A DNA stretch of 9,671 nt, taken from positions 1 to 9,671 of the forward strand of contig CBDFFU010000004.1 in the NCBI GenBank assembly GCA_965246875.1. Direction: 5' to 3'. Origin of the DNA: DASWYT01 sp965246875. GTDB lineage: Bacteria > Pseudomonadota > Alphaproteobacteria > Micavibrionales > SZUA-601. This document shows, piece after piece, positions 1 to 7,583 of this stretch (position 1 is the first letter of the stretch; each line of letters starts with the position of its first letter). The notes under the pieces are model-generated. The model did no database searches and was not told the origin of the DNA. It worked only from the letters and a program-made list of their open reading frames with translations. The translations under genes and the position numbers were made by a program.

Positions 1-850
1 TAAAGCCGGTGTTCTCTCATCAACGGAGGTTTGATCAGCGGAAGCAGTTTTGACGAATCAGGAATGGGGCTGAACGCTGAATAATAAACCCTTTTCAGTT
101 TGTAGCTGCCATAGAGCGAAGCGCTGCGGTTTAACACTGAAGAGTCGCTCGCACCGTCGGCTCCCACGATCATTTGCGTGGTTTGACCAGCCGGGGCAAA
201 AGTTTTTTCTGCTTTGTCACCATTGTTGCCTCGCCAGCTTCATCGAGCGATGAGCGGATGCCCGCCATCGCTTTTTTTATGGCGAGTACATCTTTTTCAG
301 GCGCAAGGTTTTGCAATGAGGCATCTTCAGGGAACTCAATGTTAATGGATAAACGATCTGCGTAGAGACCCGCCTCGTCGATCAAAGCCGGGGAGGCATT
401 GGGAATTGTTTTAAGGTGAATATAACCCCTAAAGTTATGGGTCAGCCGCAGCTCTTTGACAATGCGCACCATATCTTCCATCGTTTTGTCAGACGATTTT
501 ATGATCCCTGACGACAGAAAAAGGCCTTCAATATAATTGCGCCGATAAAAATCAATCGTAAGAGATACAACCTCGGCCACAGAGAAACGGGCACGGGGCA
601 CATTGCTTGAAGCGCGATTGATACAAAATACGCAATCGTAAATGCAAAAATTCGTCATGAGAATTTTCAGCAAAGAGATGCACCGCCCATCAGGGCCGTA
701 GGCGTGGCAAATGCCATGGCCTTCAGTTGATCCGAGGCCCTTGCCATCACGGGAATCTCTTTTTGCCGTGCCACTGGATGAGCACGAAGCATCATACTTG
801 GCCGCGTCGCTCAGAATTGCCAATTTGTCGATAAGGGACTGTGCTGTCAT
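1..850 (-). CDS. Putative DNA modification/repair radical SAM protein (partial at left edge, one frameshift)
   Basis: Residues 1-226 read openly from ATG at 850 to a TGA at 170-172. The radical SAM cluster motif CxxxCxxC is seen as CIYDCVFC (Cys69, Cys73, Cys76), which would hold the 4Fe-4S cluster that cleaves S-adenosylmethionine. Further cysteines at 23, 48 and 57 and the segment GLFLSSGIIK fit the radical SAM family usually found beside a uracil-DNA-glycosylase-like gene and named from that context; its reaction is unknown. Adding one A to the A6 run (203-208, T on the plus strand) changes the frame so that FAPAGQTTQMIVGADG follows, and the new frame stays open to base 1, through SLYGSYKLKRVYYSAFSPIP. 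These segments belong to the same family, so the break is a frameshift, not the true C-terminus. The family is about 400 residues, so roughly 120 lie outside. No clear ribosome site precedes the ATG; it lies 77 nt downstream of ligD. Confidence 0.85.
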
Positions 851-927
851 GTTCGTTATTTGTTCTAGAGCAAGCAGGTTTACCGTTCAACGTCAAAGTG
901 CACATATACGGCTATTTAATAATGCGA

Positions 928-3381
928 TTAGCGCTTGAGGGGCTTTGGGCTTTTGAAGAAGCCGACCCAGGGATCCGCCTGTTTGAGTATTTTTGCCAAA
1001 TTGCCATCTTTGATTTGGAAAGCATCGGGTTTGATGTGTTCATTCAAAAGCGACCAATCAATCGGCATGGAAATGCTGGCAGTGTCTTTGGCGCGCAGGG
1101 AGTAGGGCGCAACAGTGGTCGATCCCTTGCCATTGCGCAGGTAGTCGATGAAAATTTTCCCCACGCGAGCTTTTTTCGACAGTGTGGACGTATAGTTTTC
1201 AGGGCTGGATTGCACCATGGCATCGGCAAAATCATGGGCAAATTTTCTCACGGCGTTCCAATCGGCTTTTGGCTTTATCGGAACAACAATGTGAAAGCCT
1301 TTGCCGCCCGAGGTTTTTAAAAATGCGTTAAACCCCAGTGCCTCGATATGGGTCCTCAAATCGGTTGCAGCGCTTTGCACGGCTTCGACAGCAAGGCCTT
1401 CATCAGGGTCAAGGTCAAAGATGATCTGATCTGGCAGTCCGATTTCGTCGATTTTAGCACCCCAAATATGAATTTCCACCACACCCAGTTGAATGAGCGC
1501 CGCAAGCCCGTCGAAATCCCTGATGAACAACAGTTCCTGGCCGTCAGCGGTATCTTTGATTGCCGCTATCTTCGGATGCATTCCTGGCGAGGCATGTTTT
1601 TGAAAAAACGTCTGGCCGCCTACACCATCAGGAGCGCGCACAAGACTCAATGGCCGATTGACAACGAAGCGTTCCATACGCGGCCATACAAGTTGATAGT
1701 AATCGAGCGCATCTTGCTTCGAAATTCCCGCTTGTGGCCACAAAATTTTGTCAGGGTGGGAAAGTTCAACTGATGTCTTGGGCTTACTGGTTTCCGAATT
1801 CTTTTTGGCCATGGTACTTTCCGAGACAGGAACTTCTTTCACCACATCCTCCAATGCCTTATCTTCGCGCATACCTTTAAATGATGCCTGCCTGAGAATG
1901 CCCGCGGCCGTCCAGGTTCTGAATTCGACTTCAACGACTATTTCCGGTTTTACCCATATTGCCGTTTTTTCAACACGCTTCAGTTTCGCAATAGCAGGGT
2001 CCCGTTGGGTCATTGCCTTGAGTTTGGTCAAAAGGTCGTGACCTGTCTTGCCGGTAAAACCTGTTCCAACACGCCCGCCAAACTTTAATTCGCACTGATC
2101 GTGGTAAGCGACGAGAAGGGATCGCAGTCCACGGCCGGTTGCTTCAGAAGCCAGATAGCCGATGATGATGAATTCCTGGCGCTGAATGCATTTTGATTTG
2201 ATCCAGTCAAAAGACCGACCGCTTCTGTAGGGCGCATCTCGCCGTTTGGAGATTATGCCTTCCAACCCCATGCGACAGCTGTGGGCCAGCAACACTTCGC
2301 CAGTTGCGTTGAAATCTTCACTAAAGCGAATCGCTGCGTCGGGTGCACGATCACCCAAAATAATTTCCAGCCGGTGTTTTCGGTCCATCAGGGAACGGTC
2401 AAGATAAGACTGACCATCAAGATGCAAAAGATCGAAAGCATAAAACACCATGCGGTCAGTTCTGCCGGCTGACAGATCATCCTGCAATAATGCGAATGAG
2501 GCACCACCGGTTGGTCCCTGAACAATAATTTCGCCATCAATGACAGCATCAGTACCGCGCAGATCGAGGAGTTCTCGTTGGATGGCCTCGCCAAAACGCG
2601 GCGTCCAATCCAAGCCTGATCTGGTCATCAAACTCACATGGTTTTTTGAAATATGGGCCTGAATCCGATAGCCATCGAACTTAACTTCATGCAACCACTC
2701 GCTTCCTTTCGGCGGTTCAGCCTTTAAGGTTGCCAGAGCCGGTGAAACAAAAGAGGGAAGTTTCGTGGCAGTTGTTGATTTTTTTGCTGTTGATTTTCCG
2801 TTGGTTTTGAGACGGTGCGGTTGATTGAGATTTTCAATGGTTTGCGATGATATTACGGAGTTTGGGTGGGATTCGAGGATGTCATGATCGTGTTTTGCAA
2901 ATCGATCTTCCACCTTGATCAGAAGCCAGTTATCGCGCTTTTCGTTGGCGCGCGGTTTCAGCCGGACCAGATGCCACTCACCCTTTAGTTTTTGTCCCTC
3001 CAGCGAAAAGGCCAAATGGCCCTTGTTCAAACCCGCCAAGGCATCACCATTGGGAACCCAGCTGCCCCGATCCCAGACAATTACACTTCCTGCCCCATAG
3101 GAACCCTTTGGGATTACCCCCTCGAAATCAGCATATTCCAACGGGTGATCTTCAACATGGACTGCCAGCCGCTTTTCAGCGGGATCAAGGCTTGGGCCCC
3201 GCGTGACCGCCCAAGACCATAATACACCCTGGTGTTCAAGCCTCAGGTCATAGTGAAGCCTGGTGGCGTCATGTTTGTGGACAACGAAAATTCCGTGGTT
3301 TGCTGTAGCGTTTACAGCTTTTCCCTGCGGCTCACTTGTTTGGTCAAAATTTCTCTTTTTCCTGTATGCTTCGAGGCCCAC
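928..3381 (-). CDS. ligD: ATP-dependent DNA ligase LigD (phosphoesterase-ligase-polymerase)
   Basis: LigD is the multifunctional end-processing and sealing enzyme of bacterial non-homologous end joining, acting with Ku at double-strand breaks. The 817 residues show three domains. The 3'-phosphoesterase is at about 28-160, with LHYDLRLEH (His43, Asp45, Arg47) and HVEDHPLEY (His79, Tyr83). The ligase is at about 208-510, with adenylation motif EVKFDGYR (Lys234 the nucleotidyl lysine). The primase/polymerase is at about 540-805, with FDLDPD (Asp656, Asp658), SGGKGFH (691-697) and IDY (Asp746) as metal and nucleotide-binding motifs. Linkers at about 180-207 and 515-540 are rich in Lys, Ser and Thr. 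The domain order matches Pseudomonas and rhizobial LigD, not the mycobacterial order. The start is GTG at 3381, 9 nt after GAGAGG (3396-3391), which overlaps the Ku stop codon. The frame is intact and full length. Confidence 0.97.
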   Translation of the reverse strand: MGLEAYRKKRNFDQTSEPQGKAVNATANHGIFVVHKHDATRLHYDLRLEHQGVLWSWAVTRGPSLDPAEKRLAVHVEDHPLEYADFEGVIPKGSYGAGSVIVWDRGSWVPNGDALAGLNKGHLAFSLEGQKLKGEWHLVRLKPRANEKRDNWLLIKVEDRFAKHDHDILESHPNSVISSQTIENLNQPHRLKTNGKSTAKKSTTATKLPSFVSPALATLKAEPPKGSEWLHEVKFDGYRIQAHISKNHVSLMTRSGLDWTPRFGEAIQRELLDLRGTDAVIDGEIIVQGPTGGASFALLQDDLSAGRTDRMVFYAFDLLHLDGQSYLDRSLMDRKHRLEIILGDRAPDAAIRFSEDFNATGEVLLAHSCRMGLEGIISKRRDAPYRSGRSFDWIKSKCIQRQEFIIIGYLASEATGRGLRSLLVAYHDQCELKFGGRVGTGFTGKTGHDLLTKLKAMTQRDPAIAKLKRVEKTAIWVKPEIVVEVEFRTWTAAGILRQASFKGMREDKALEDVVKEVPVSESTMAKKNSETSKPKTSVELSHPDKILWPQAGISKQDALDYYQLVWPRMERFVVNRPLSLVRAPDGVGGQTFFQKHASPGMHPKIAAIKDTADGQELLFIRDFDGLAALIQLGVVEIHIWGAKIDEIGLPDQIIFDLDPDEGLAVEAVQSAATDLRTHIEALGFNAFLKTSGGKGFHIVVPIKPKADWNAVRKFAHDFADAMVQSSPENYTSTLSKKARVGKIFIDYLRNGKGSTTVAPYSLRAKDTASISMPIDWSLLNEHIKPDAFQIKDGNLAKILKQADPWVGFFKSPKPLKR

Positions 3382-3390
3382 CGCATTTTA

Positions 3391-3396
3391 CCTCTC
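3391..3396 (-). promoter_or_regulatory. Ribosome binding site deciding the ligD GTG start
   Basis: On the minus strand GAGAGG lies 9 nt before the GTG at 3381. Its first two bases belong to the Ku stop TGA (3397-3395), so Ku and LigD synthesis are probably coupled. The nearby ATG at 3386 is in another frame. Confidence 0.6.
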
Positions 3397-4246
3397 ACTT
3401 ACCGCCCCGGCTGGTTATTGCCTTTTTGGCGGGTTTCGACGGTGTCGTTTTCTTGCTCTCAACTTCACCTTCAGAGGCCAGGCTTTCCTTCAACGCTTCA
3501 AATAAATTGACGACATTTGATGGTGCAGGGGTTGCAACGCTGGCCTGAGGCTTTTTCCCGGCCCGTTTAGCTTTGATCATTTGAAGAAGCGCTTCTTCAT
3601 ATTTATCCTCAAATTGAGATGGATCAAATTTACCTCGTTTTTTATCGATGATGTGGCTGGCTAAATCCGTCAATTCAGCATCGACCTTTATCTTCTTCAG
3701 TTCCCCGAATACCGTTGACGCTTGTCGCACCGCTTTGTCATAGCGCAAAGTCGTCAGCAACATTCCGTTTTCCAGAGGTTCAATTACAACGGGCCGTTCT
3801 TTGCGATACAATACCATGCGGGCAAGGCCTGACATTTTCTTTTCACGCAAGGCGTCCCGGATCACTGAAAAAGCTTCCTCAGAAACTTTGTCGCCAGGGG
3901 TGAGATAATAAGGTGTATCAAGGTAGATCTGCTCAATCTGAGCTTTGTCAACAAAGCTTTCCAAATTCAACGTGTGGGAGGATTCAATGCGGACCGCCTC
4001 GATCTCATCTTCTTCAAACAAGACAAACTGGTCATTTTCGATTTCGTAGCCCTTCACCTCGTCATCATCTTTAACAATCTTACCCGTAACAGAATCGACA
4101 TACTGACGCGACACTGTATTTCCCGTGGCCCTGTTCAGAATTTTAAATGATACTTTTTCGCTCTGGGTGGTCGCGTTTGTAAGTTCTACACTGCAAGTGA
4201 CCAGCGACAGCTTGAGATAGCCTTTCCATGCAGGACGAACACTCAT
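3395..4246 (-). CDS. ku: Non-homologous end-joining protein Ku
   Basis: Bacterial Ku forms a homodimeric ring that threads onto DNA double-strand ends and recruits LigD. The 283-residue product begins with SVRPAWKGYLKLSLVTC, the usual N-terminus of proteobacterial Ku (pattern R-x-x-WKG-x-L-x-L-x-L-V). The segments YVDSVTGKIVKDDDEVKGYE and YYLTPGDKVSEEAFSVIRDA belong to the Ku beta-barrel and bridge core. The last 40 or so residues are rich in Lys, Ala, Ser and Pro, the basic tail thought to contact DNA or LigD. The ATG at 4246 is chosen because GGAAAG (4260-4255) lies 8 nt upstream. The frame is open to a TTG at 4267, but that has no ribosome site and would precede the conserved N-terminus. 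Ku is first in the Ku-LigD pair, 79 nt after the PanB-like gene. Length is normal and no damage is seen. Confidence 0.96.
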   Translation of the reverse strand: MSVRPAWKGYLKLSLVTCSVELTNATTQSEKVSFKILNRATGNTVSRQYVDSVTGKIVKDDDEVKGYEIENDQFVLFEEDEIEAVRIESSHTLNLESFVDKAQIEQIYLDTPYYLTPGDKVSEEAFSVIRDALREKKMSGLARMVLYRKERPVVIEPLENGMLLTTLRYDKAVRQASTVFGELKKIKVDAELTDLASHIIDKKRGKFDPSQFEDKYEEALLQMIKAKRAGKKPQASVATPAPSNVVNLFEALKESLASEGEVESKKTTPSKPAKKAITSRGGK

Positions 4247-4325
4247 CTCACAAACTTTCCAAATCAAAGATGAGAAGAAACGCCAATCTCGGCGGAAAGT
4301 TCCGGCATTGAAAGCGGCAAAGGCT

Positions 4326-5129
4326 TCAAGAGCTCATTGATAATTTTTGTGAAAAGCTTTCCAGCTCAGCGCTATCCATGTGAACGACATGCTTTCGTTC
4401 GGGATACGCATTTGCTGCCACATCATCGATAAATTCCTTGAAGGCGGCAACGCGATGCTGTTGCAGTCGGTCAACCTCTGCTGCGAAATTGCGATAAGTT
4501 TTGGCATGGCGTGGCATATGCCCACGGTTTGTGCCCAAAATATCTTCTGCGAACAAGTATTGCGCATCGCAGCCCGCCCCGGATCCCATCGACCACAGCA
4601 GCAATTGAAGTTTCTGACTGATTGCAGTTGCGACTTCGACTGGCACGACTTCGATTTCAACCGCAAGGGCACCCGCTTCCTCATAAGCCTTGCATTGTTG
4701 ATAAACGTCAAGCGCCGATTCAGCGCTTTTGCCGACCGCGCGGTAGCCGCCTGTCCACGTGGCGCGGGCGGGCACCAGGCCAACATGGCCCACTATTGGA
4801 ATGAACTCGCGCGAAAGCAGACGGACGACGTCGATACTGCTGCTGCAGTACAGCGCATCAGCGCCAGCCTGCAACATTTCCCCGCAAAATTTCAGATAGT
4901 CGTAAGGCGAACCATAGTCGAGATGGGTCTTGCCCGTCATTGTGAAGATTGAGGGCGCAACCTCACGATAGCGAGGGTTTTGCAGAAGTTCGGGGGGGAC
5001 AGAGGCAATATCTATTCCCGCAATTTCGGCGGCCTCGGCTTCTTCGATGGAAAAAAACCGCAACATGGTAAGCTGCCTTTTGCCTTTCCAGGCTTTCAGA
5101 TCCACAACCGTGGGTTTCTTTCGTGTCAT
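4326..5129 (-). CDS. PanB-fold enzyme (ketopantoate hydroxymethyltransferase-like paralogue)
   Basis: A 267-residue protein of the PanB branch of the PEP mutase/isocitrate lyase-like TIM-barrel superfamily. Matching segments are GHVGLVPARATWTGGYRAVG (114-133), KAYEEAGALAVEIEVVPVE (147-165), SMGSGAGCDAQYLFAEDILG (180-199) and the end YPERKHVV. Glu160 corresponds to the catalytic Glu181 of E. coli PanB. However, the metal and substrate sites are changed: the GDS loop (Asp45) is replaced by VPPE (44-47), the VKIEGG strand (Lys112, Glu114) reads LYCSSS (93-98), and no Asp84 equivalent is apparent. It is therefore unlikely to make ketopantoate in the standard way, and its substrate is unknown. The ATG at 5129 has AGGG (5139-5136) 6 nt upstream. 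The in-frame ATG at 5135 abuts that site and is less likely. The site overlaps the stop codon of the desaturase, so the two genes are coupled. Confidence 0.8.
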   Translation of the reverse strand: MTRKKPTVVDLKAWKGKRQLTMLRFFSIEEAEAAEIAGIDIASVPPELLQNPRYREVAPSIFTMTGKTHLDYGSPYDYLKFCGEMLQAGADALYCSSSIDVVRLLSREFIPIVGHVGLVPARATWTGGYRAVGKSAESALDVYQQCKAYEEAGALAVEIEVVPVEVATAISQKLQLLLWSMGSGAGCDAQYLFAEDILGTNRGHMPRHAKTYRNFAAEVDRLQQHRVAAFKEFIDDVAANAYPERKHVVHMDSAELESFSQKLSMSS

Positions 5130-5135
5130 ACCCAT

Positions 5136-5142
5136 CCCTCAC
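5136..5142 (-). promoter_or_regulatory. Ribosome binding site of the PanB-like gene, inside the desaturase stop
   Basis: GTGAGGG on the minus strand contains the desaturase stop TGA (5141-5139) and provides AGGG 6 nt before the ATG at 5129. The overlap points to translational coupling and favours the second of two nearby ATG codons. Confidence 0.5.
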
Positions 5143-6239
5143 TCTGCCAGAATCACGAGGTTATGAAAGTCTTCGCGATAAGGCCTCGCTGTGGGTGGCA
5201 GATCGCGCTTCAAATAATAGTCCTCATAGCGCAGCTGGCGCAATATCACGGGCCATGCTTCCCGATAAGCTTGCAAGATCGAGCTGTTCGGCTTGGGTAG
5301 GTCATGTTTGATGAGCTCATGCAAACGGGGTAGGGCATGATAGGGGACCATCGGGAACATGTGGTGTTCAACATGATAGTTCATGTTCCAATAGATCCAG
5401 CGGCTGATCGGATTCATCAGCACCGTGCGGCTGTTCAAACGGTGATCAACCACGTTATCGGCAAGTGCGATATGCTGGAGTAGACCTGTAATATACATGT
5501 GCCAGCTTCCATAAACGCGGGGACCGCCGATCAACACCAGAGGCAGCCAAGAGTGGAAATAAACCGCGGCGGCAGCTGTTATAAGATAGATGGCAATATG
5601 GACCCGGGCCACAGCGAAAACCTTGGGCCATTCTGATTCCGGCACATAGGTCTTTTCATCGGCTGAAATCGTTCCAGCAGCCTGTCTCAACAGCGTTGGC
5701 AAAGAGTATCGCGCGTCCATTGCGCCTGTAAAGGTGAGGACAATCCTTGCAAGATCAGGCGGCCGCATCACGGCAATCTCGGCATCACGGCCCACAATAA
5801 TTGTGTCGGTGTGGTGGCGCGTGTGACTCCATTTCCACGCGGTCGAATTGCGCATGACCATGAACGACGCTATTTCATAAACGACATCATTCATCCAACG
5901 CGTTTTAAATGCTGTTCCGTGGCCCGCTTCATGCCAGCGGGAGTCGCAGGCTGATCCATAAAGCACGCCATAAACAGCAAAGAATGGGATGCACCACCAT
6001 GATCCCCAGAACCAAATTCCACCTGCCGCCGTCAGAATAAGAAGTCCCAACCATATGAGAGTATCGCGGAGGGCCGGACCATCCGTGCGCTTCATCAGGT
6101 CTTTCATCACGGCTCGGGGTATTTCAGTGTGATACCACTGGGCAGAAGCGAGGCCAGTTTCAACGGCTCGCCTCGAGCTTTCACCAACCAGGCTATAATC
6201 ACGCTTGGCGGTGCCCCTTGCCGCATCTGTTATCGTCAT
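5139..6239 (-). CDS. Membrane fatty acid desaturase family protein, MocD-like oxygenase
   Basis: The 366-residue product (from ATG 6239) has the three histidine boxes of membrane non-haem di-iron desaturases and hydroxylases: HEAGH (103-107), HTRHH (139-143) and HVEHH (289-293), with extra histidines at 256 and 266. Hydrophobic segments at about 60-90 and 211-239 would anchor it in the inner membrane with the di-iron site in the cytoplasm. Passages such as KRDYSL near the N-terminus, WSHTRHHTDTIIVGRD and NMNYHVEHHMFPMVPYHALP resemble MocD, the rhizopine-catabolism oxygenase of Sinorhizobium, more than lipid desaturases; this is recognition from memory. MocD works with a ferredoxin (MocE) and a reductase, neither of which lies here. 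ATG 6239 is chosen because GAGA lies 5 nt upstream. In-frame ATG 6254 and TTG 6272 are possible. It is the first gene of a coupled pair with the PanB-like enzyme. Confidence 0.85.
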   Translation of the reverse strand: MTITDAARGTAKRDYSLVGESSRRAVETGLASAQWYHTEIPRAVMKDLMKRTDGPALRDTLIWLGLLILTAAGGIWFWGSWWCIPFFAVYGVLYGSACDSRWHEAGHGTAFKTRWMNDVVYEIASFMVMRNSTAWKWSHTRHHTDTIIVGRDAEIAVMRPPDLARIVLTFTGAMDARYSLPTLLRQAAGTISADEKTYVPESEWPKVFAVARVHIAIYLITAAAAVYFHSWLPLVLIGGPRVYGSWHMYITGLLQHIALADNVVDHRLNSRTVLMNPISRWIYWNMNYHVEHHMFPMVPYHALPRLHELIKHDLPKPNSSILQAYREAWPVILRQLRYEDYYLKRDLPPTARPYREDFHNLVILAE

Positions 6240-6455
6240 ATTCGTCTCTACCATAACTTGTCGTACTTTCAAAAACTGTTCGATTTGATTTCGGCCGGTT
6301 TGCGAAGTCCGTTTTTCCGCTCTTTGCCGTCCAGGAAATTCTTCGCGCCTCGCCTATCATCTTAAGAGAGGTGTTCAACATTTGCGGAATATTCGCCTAT
6401 TTTCAGTCATTTTGTGACCTGGTTTAGCTAATCGCGGAAAGACACCGCTCCGTAG

Positions 6456-6470
6456 CGAAATCGTATTTCG
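6456..6470. promoter_or_regulatory. Perfect 15-bp palindrome, candidate operator
   Basis: CGAAAT-CGT-ATTTCG is a perfect inverted repeat of 6-bp arms around a 3-bp centre, about 220 bp upstream of the desaturase start. Its right arm is also the start of the first direct-repeat copy. It could be a transcription factor site; no regulator is identified. Confidence 0.35.
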
Positions 6471-6502
6471 TCAACTTGCACCAGCGCCGCAATTTCGTCA
6501 AC
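6465..6502. repeat. Direct repeat ATTTCGTCAAC, two copies 27 bp apart
   Basis: The 11-mer occurs at 6465-6475 and 6492-6502. On the minus strand it reads GTTGACGAAAT, containing a -35-like TTGACG in each copy. The first copy overlaps the palindrome at 6456-6470. The arrangement suggests tandem binding sites, but chance cannot be excluded. Confidence 0.4.
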
Positions 6503-6576
6503 AAAAATCAATCAATAAACATCAAAAACCATCATTTTGGCTGAGTTTGCTGAGATAAAGCGCTTCTAGGGTCTGC

Positions 6577-6840
6577 CTACGTCGTCGATTCGATCTGATC
6601 ATGGGTCACATCGACCGTCGCAAATCTAATCTCACCACCTTGCGCCGTGAATCTATGCCGACCTGCGAATTTGTCGAACTCTGTGTCATGGACGGACAGT
6701 TCCGCCCGAGATGCACTTTTTGAGAAAAAATCAATGGGTTGATCAGGTTCGGTAACGCGAACGGAGTGGATGATCAGTTCCGGTCGGAAATTTCAGTTGT
6801 CGTCAATGCATGATCTTATGAATGTGGATGCCAATCCCAT
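6577..6840 (-). pseudogene. Coding-like open frame with one in-frame TGA, unrecognised
   Basis: From ATG at 6840, five bases past the fadR-type gene's stop, the minus strand reads MGLASTFIRSCIDDN, then TGA (6795-6793), then 71 further open codons (beginning NFRPELIIHSVRV and including GRHRFTAQGGEIRFATVDV) to TAG at 6577. The composition looks like real protein, with alternating hydrophobic and charged residues, but I recognise no family. A single TGG-to-TGA change would explain the break. The second part has no ATG of its own. TGA is a normal stop in the neighbouring genes, so recoding is not suggested. It may be a gene remnant, a start-less fragment or chance; confidence is low. Confidence 0.25.
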
Positions 6841-6845
6841 TTTGA

Positions 6846-7569
6846 TCAGACTTTGTGTTTTTCACCGTGCTCGTGTTCCCAATAAGCGTCCTGCAATTGG
6901 AGCAAGTGACTGCGCATCGCCCGTTCAGCCGCATCGGGATTTCTCGCAACAATTGCCGCATAGATTTTTTCATGGGCATCAAGCGCAATCAATTCCTGCG
7001 CGGGGATGTCAAGCGTTACGATGCGCTGCTGCTTCAGCCATGACGACATGCCGTCGTGGATGGCGCTGAAGACTGGGTTATCCGTTATTTCAGCGAGAAC
7101 GAAATGGAAAGCCACGTCGGTTTCAATGAATCTTGCCCGGTTGCCCAAAGCTGACCGATTGTGGGCAAGGGCGGTTTCGAGTTTTTTTAGCTGCTCAAGA
7201 GACGCGACTTGAGCTGCATTGCGCGCCAATCCGGTTTCAAAAAACAGACGCAGGTTTTGAAAATATTTCTGGCCTTGTTCGGTTGACAACATTTGTAAAC
7301 ACAGCTGGCAACATGCCTGCCAAAACACCTTCAGCGGTGGGCATGGCCACGCGCGCGGGCGACCCATTCATGATTTCTACAAGGCCTGCATTGCGCAGGG
7401 AAATCAATGCCTCGCGGATGGCAGGCCGCCCCACGCCAAATGAAGCCTGAAGATCACGCTCAGGAGGAAGTCGATCACCGGGTTTCAGTTTGCCGTCGAG
7501 TATCTGCTTTTGAATATGCTCGGCCACCTGCTCAAAAAGCTTGCGGCGATCCATGGTAATCTGTTCCAT
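6846..7569 (-). CDS. GntR-family transcriptional regulator, FadR/FCD type (one frameshift)
   Basis: A DNA-binding regulator with an N-terminal winged helix (about 9-75, with GDRLPPERDLQASFGVGRPA typical of GntR recognition helices) and a C-terminal all-helical FCD effector domain (about 95-230). Asp151, His155, His199 and His221 match the usual metal and ligand site of FCD domains. The N-terminal frame starts at ATG 7569, with AGGT 5 nt upstream, and runs out near 7237. The C-terminal frame takes over after Met86-Leu-Pro-Ala-Val. Removing one T from the TTT (AAA at 7297-7299 on the plus strand) joins them into a normal 240-residue protein reading MLPAVLQMLSTEQGQ. It is divergent from the reductase operon and most likely controls it and itself, with a metabolite of that pathway as effector; this is inference from position. 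Confidence 0.88.
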
Positions 7570-7583
7570 CTTTGACCTATCAT

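Larger units (their letters stand above)
6240..6576. other. Non-coding stretch upstream of the desaturase
   Basis: No convincing gene is seen on either strand. The stretch is AT-richer by eye than the genes around it and carries the palindrome and direct repeats listed separately, so it probably contains the promoter of the desaturase/PanB-like pair. I could not place a good -35/-10 pair: TTGAAC at 6378-6373 (minus) has only TAGGCG at suitable spacing. Confidence 0.5.

Noticed and set aside
858..891. Possible promoter for the radical SAM gene: TTGAAC, 17 bp, TAGAAC on the minus strand
   Set aside because: Only four of six bases match in each box, and the start point would fall almost on the ATG. 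Transcription from the ku-ligD operon is equally likely.
841..1320. Plus-strand open frame of 159 codons
   Set aside because: It lies wholly antisense to ligD and the 3' gap, matches no family, and ligD is unambiguous there. The same applies to the other antisense frames over ligD, ku and the PanB-like gene (for example 1348-1773 and 4380-4952).
4281..4294. Small hairpin CGCC-GAGATT-GGCG followed by TTTCTTCTC on the minus strand between the PanB-like gene and ku
   Set aside because: A 4-bp stem and an interrupted T-run are too weak to call an intrinsic terminator.
6793..6795. In-frame TGA read as selenocysteine or as tryptophan
   Set aside because: No selenocysteine insertion hairpin was recognised, and TGA is an ordinary stop in the neighbouring genes (ku, the PanB-like gene, the desaturase, SDR). 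A point mutation or chance is simpler.
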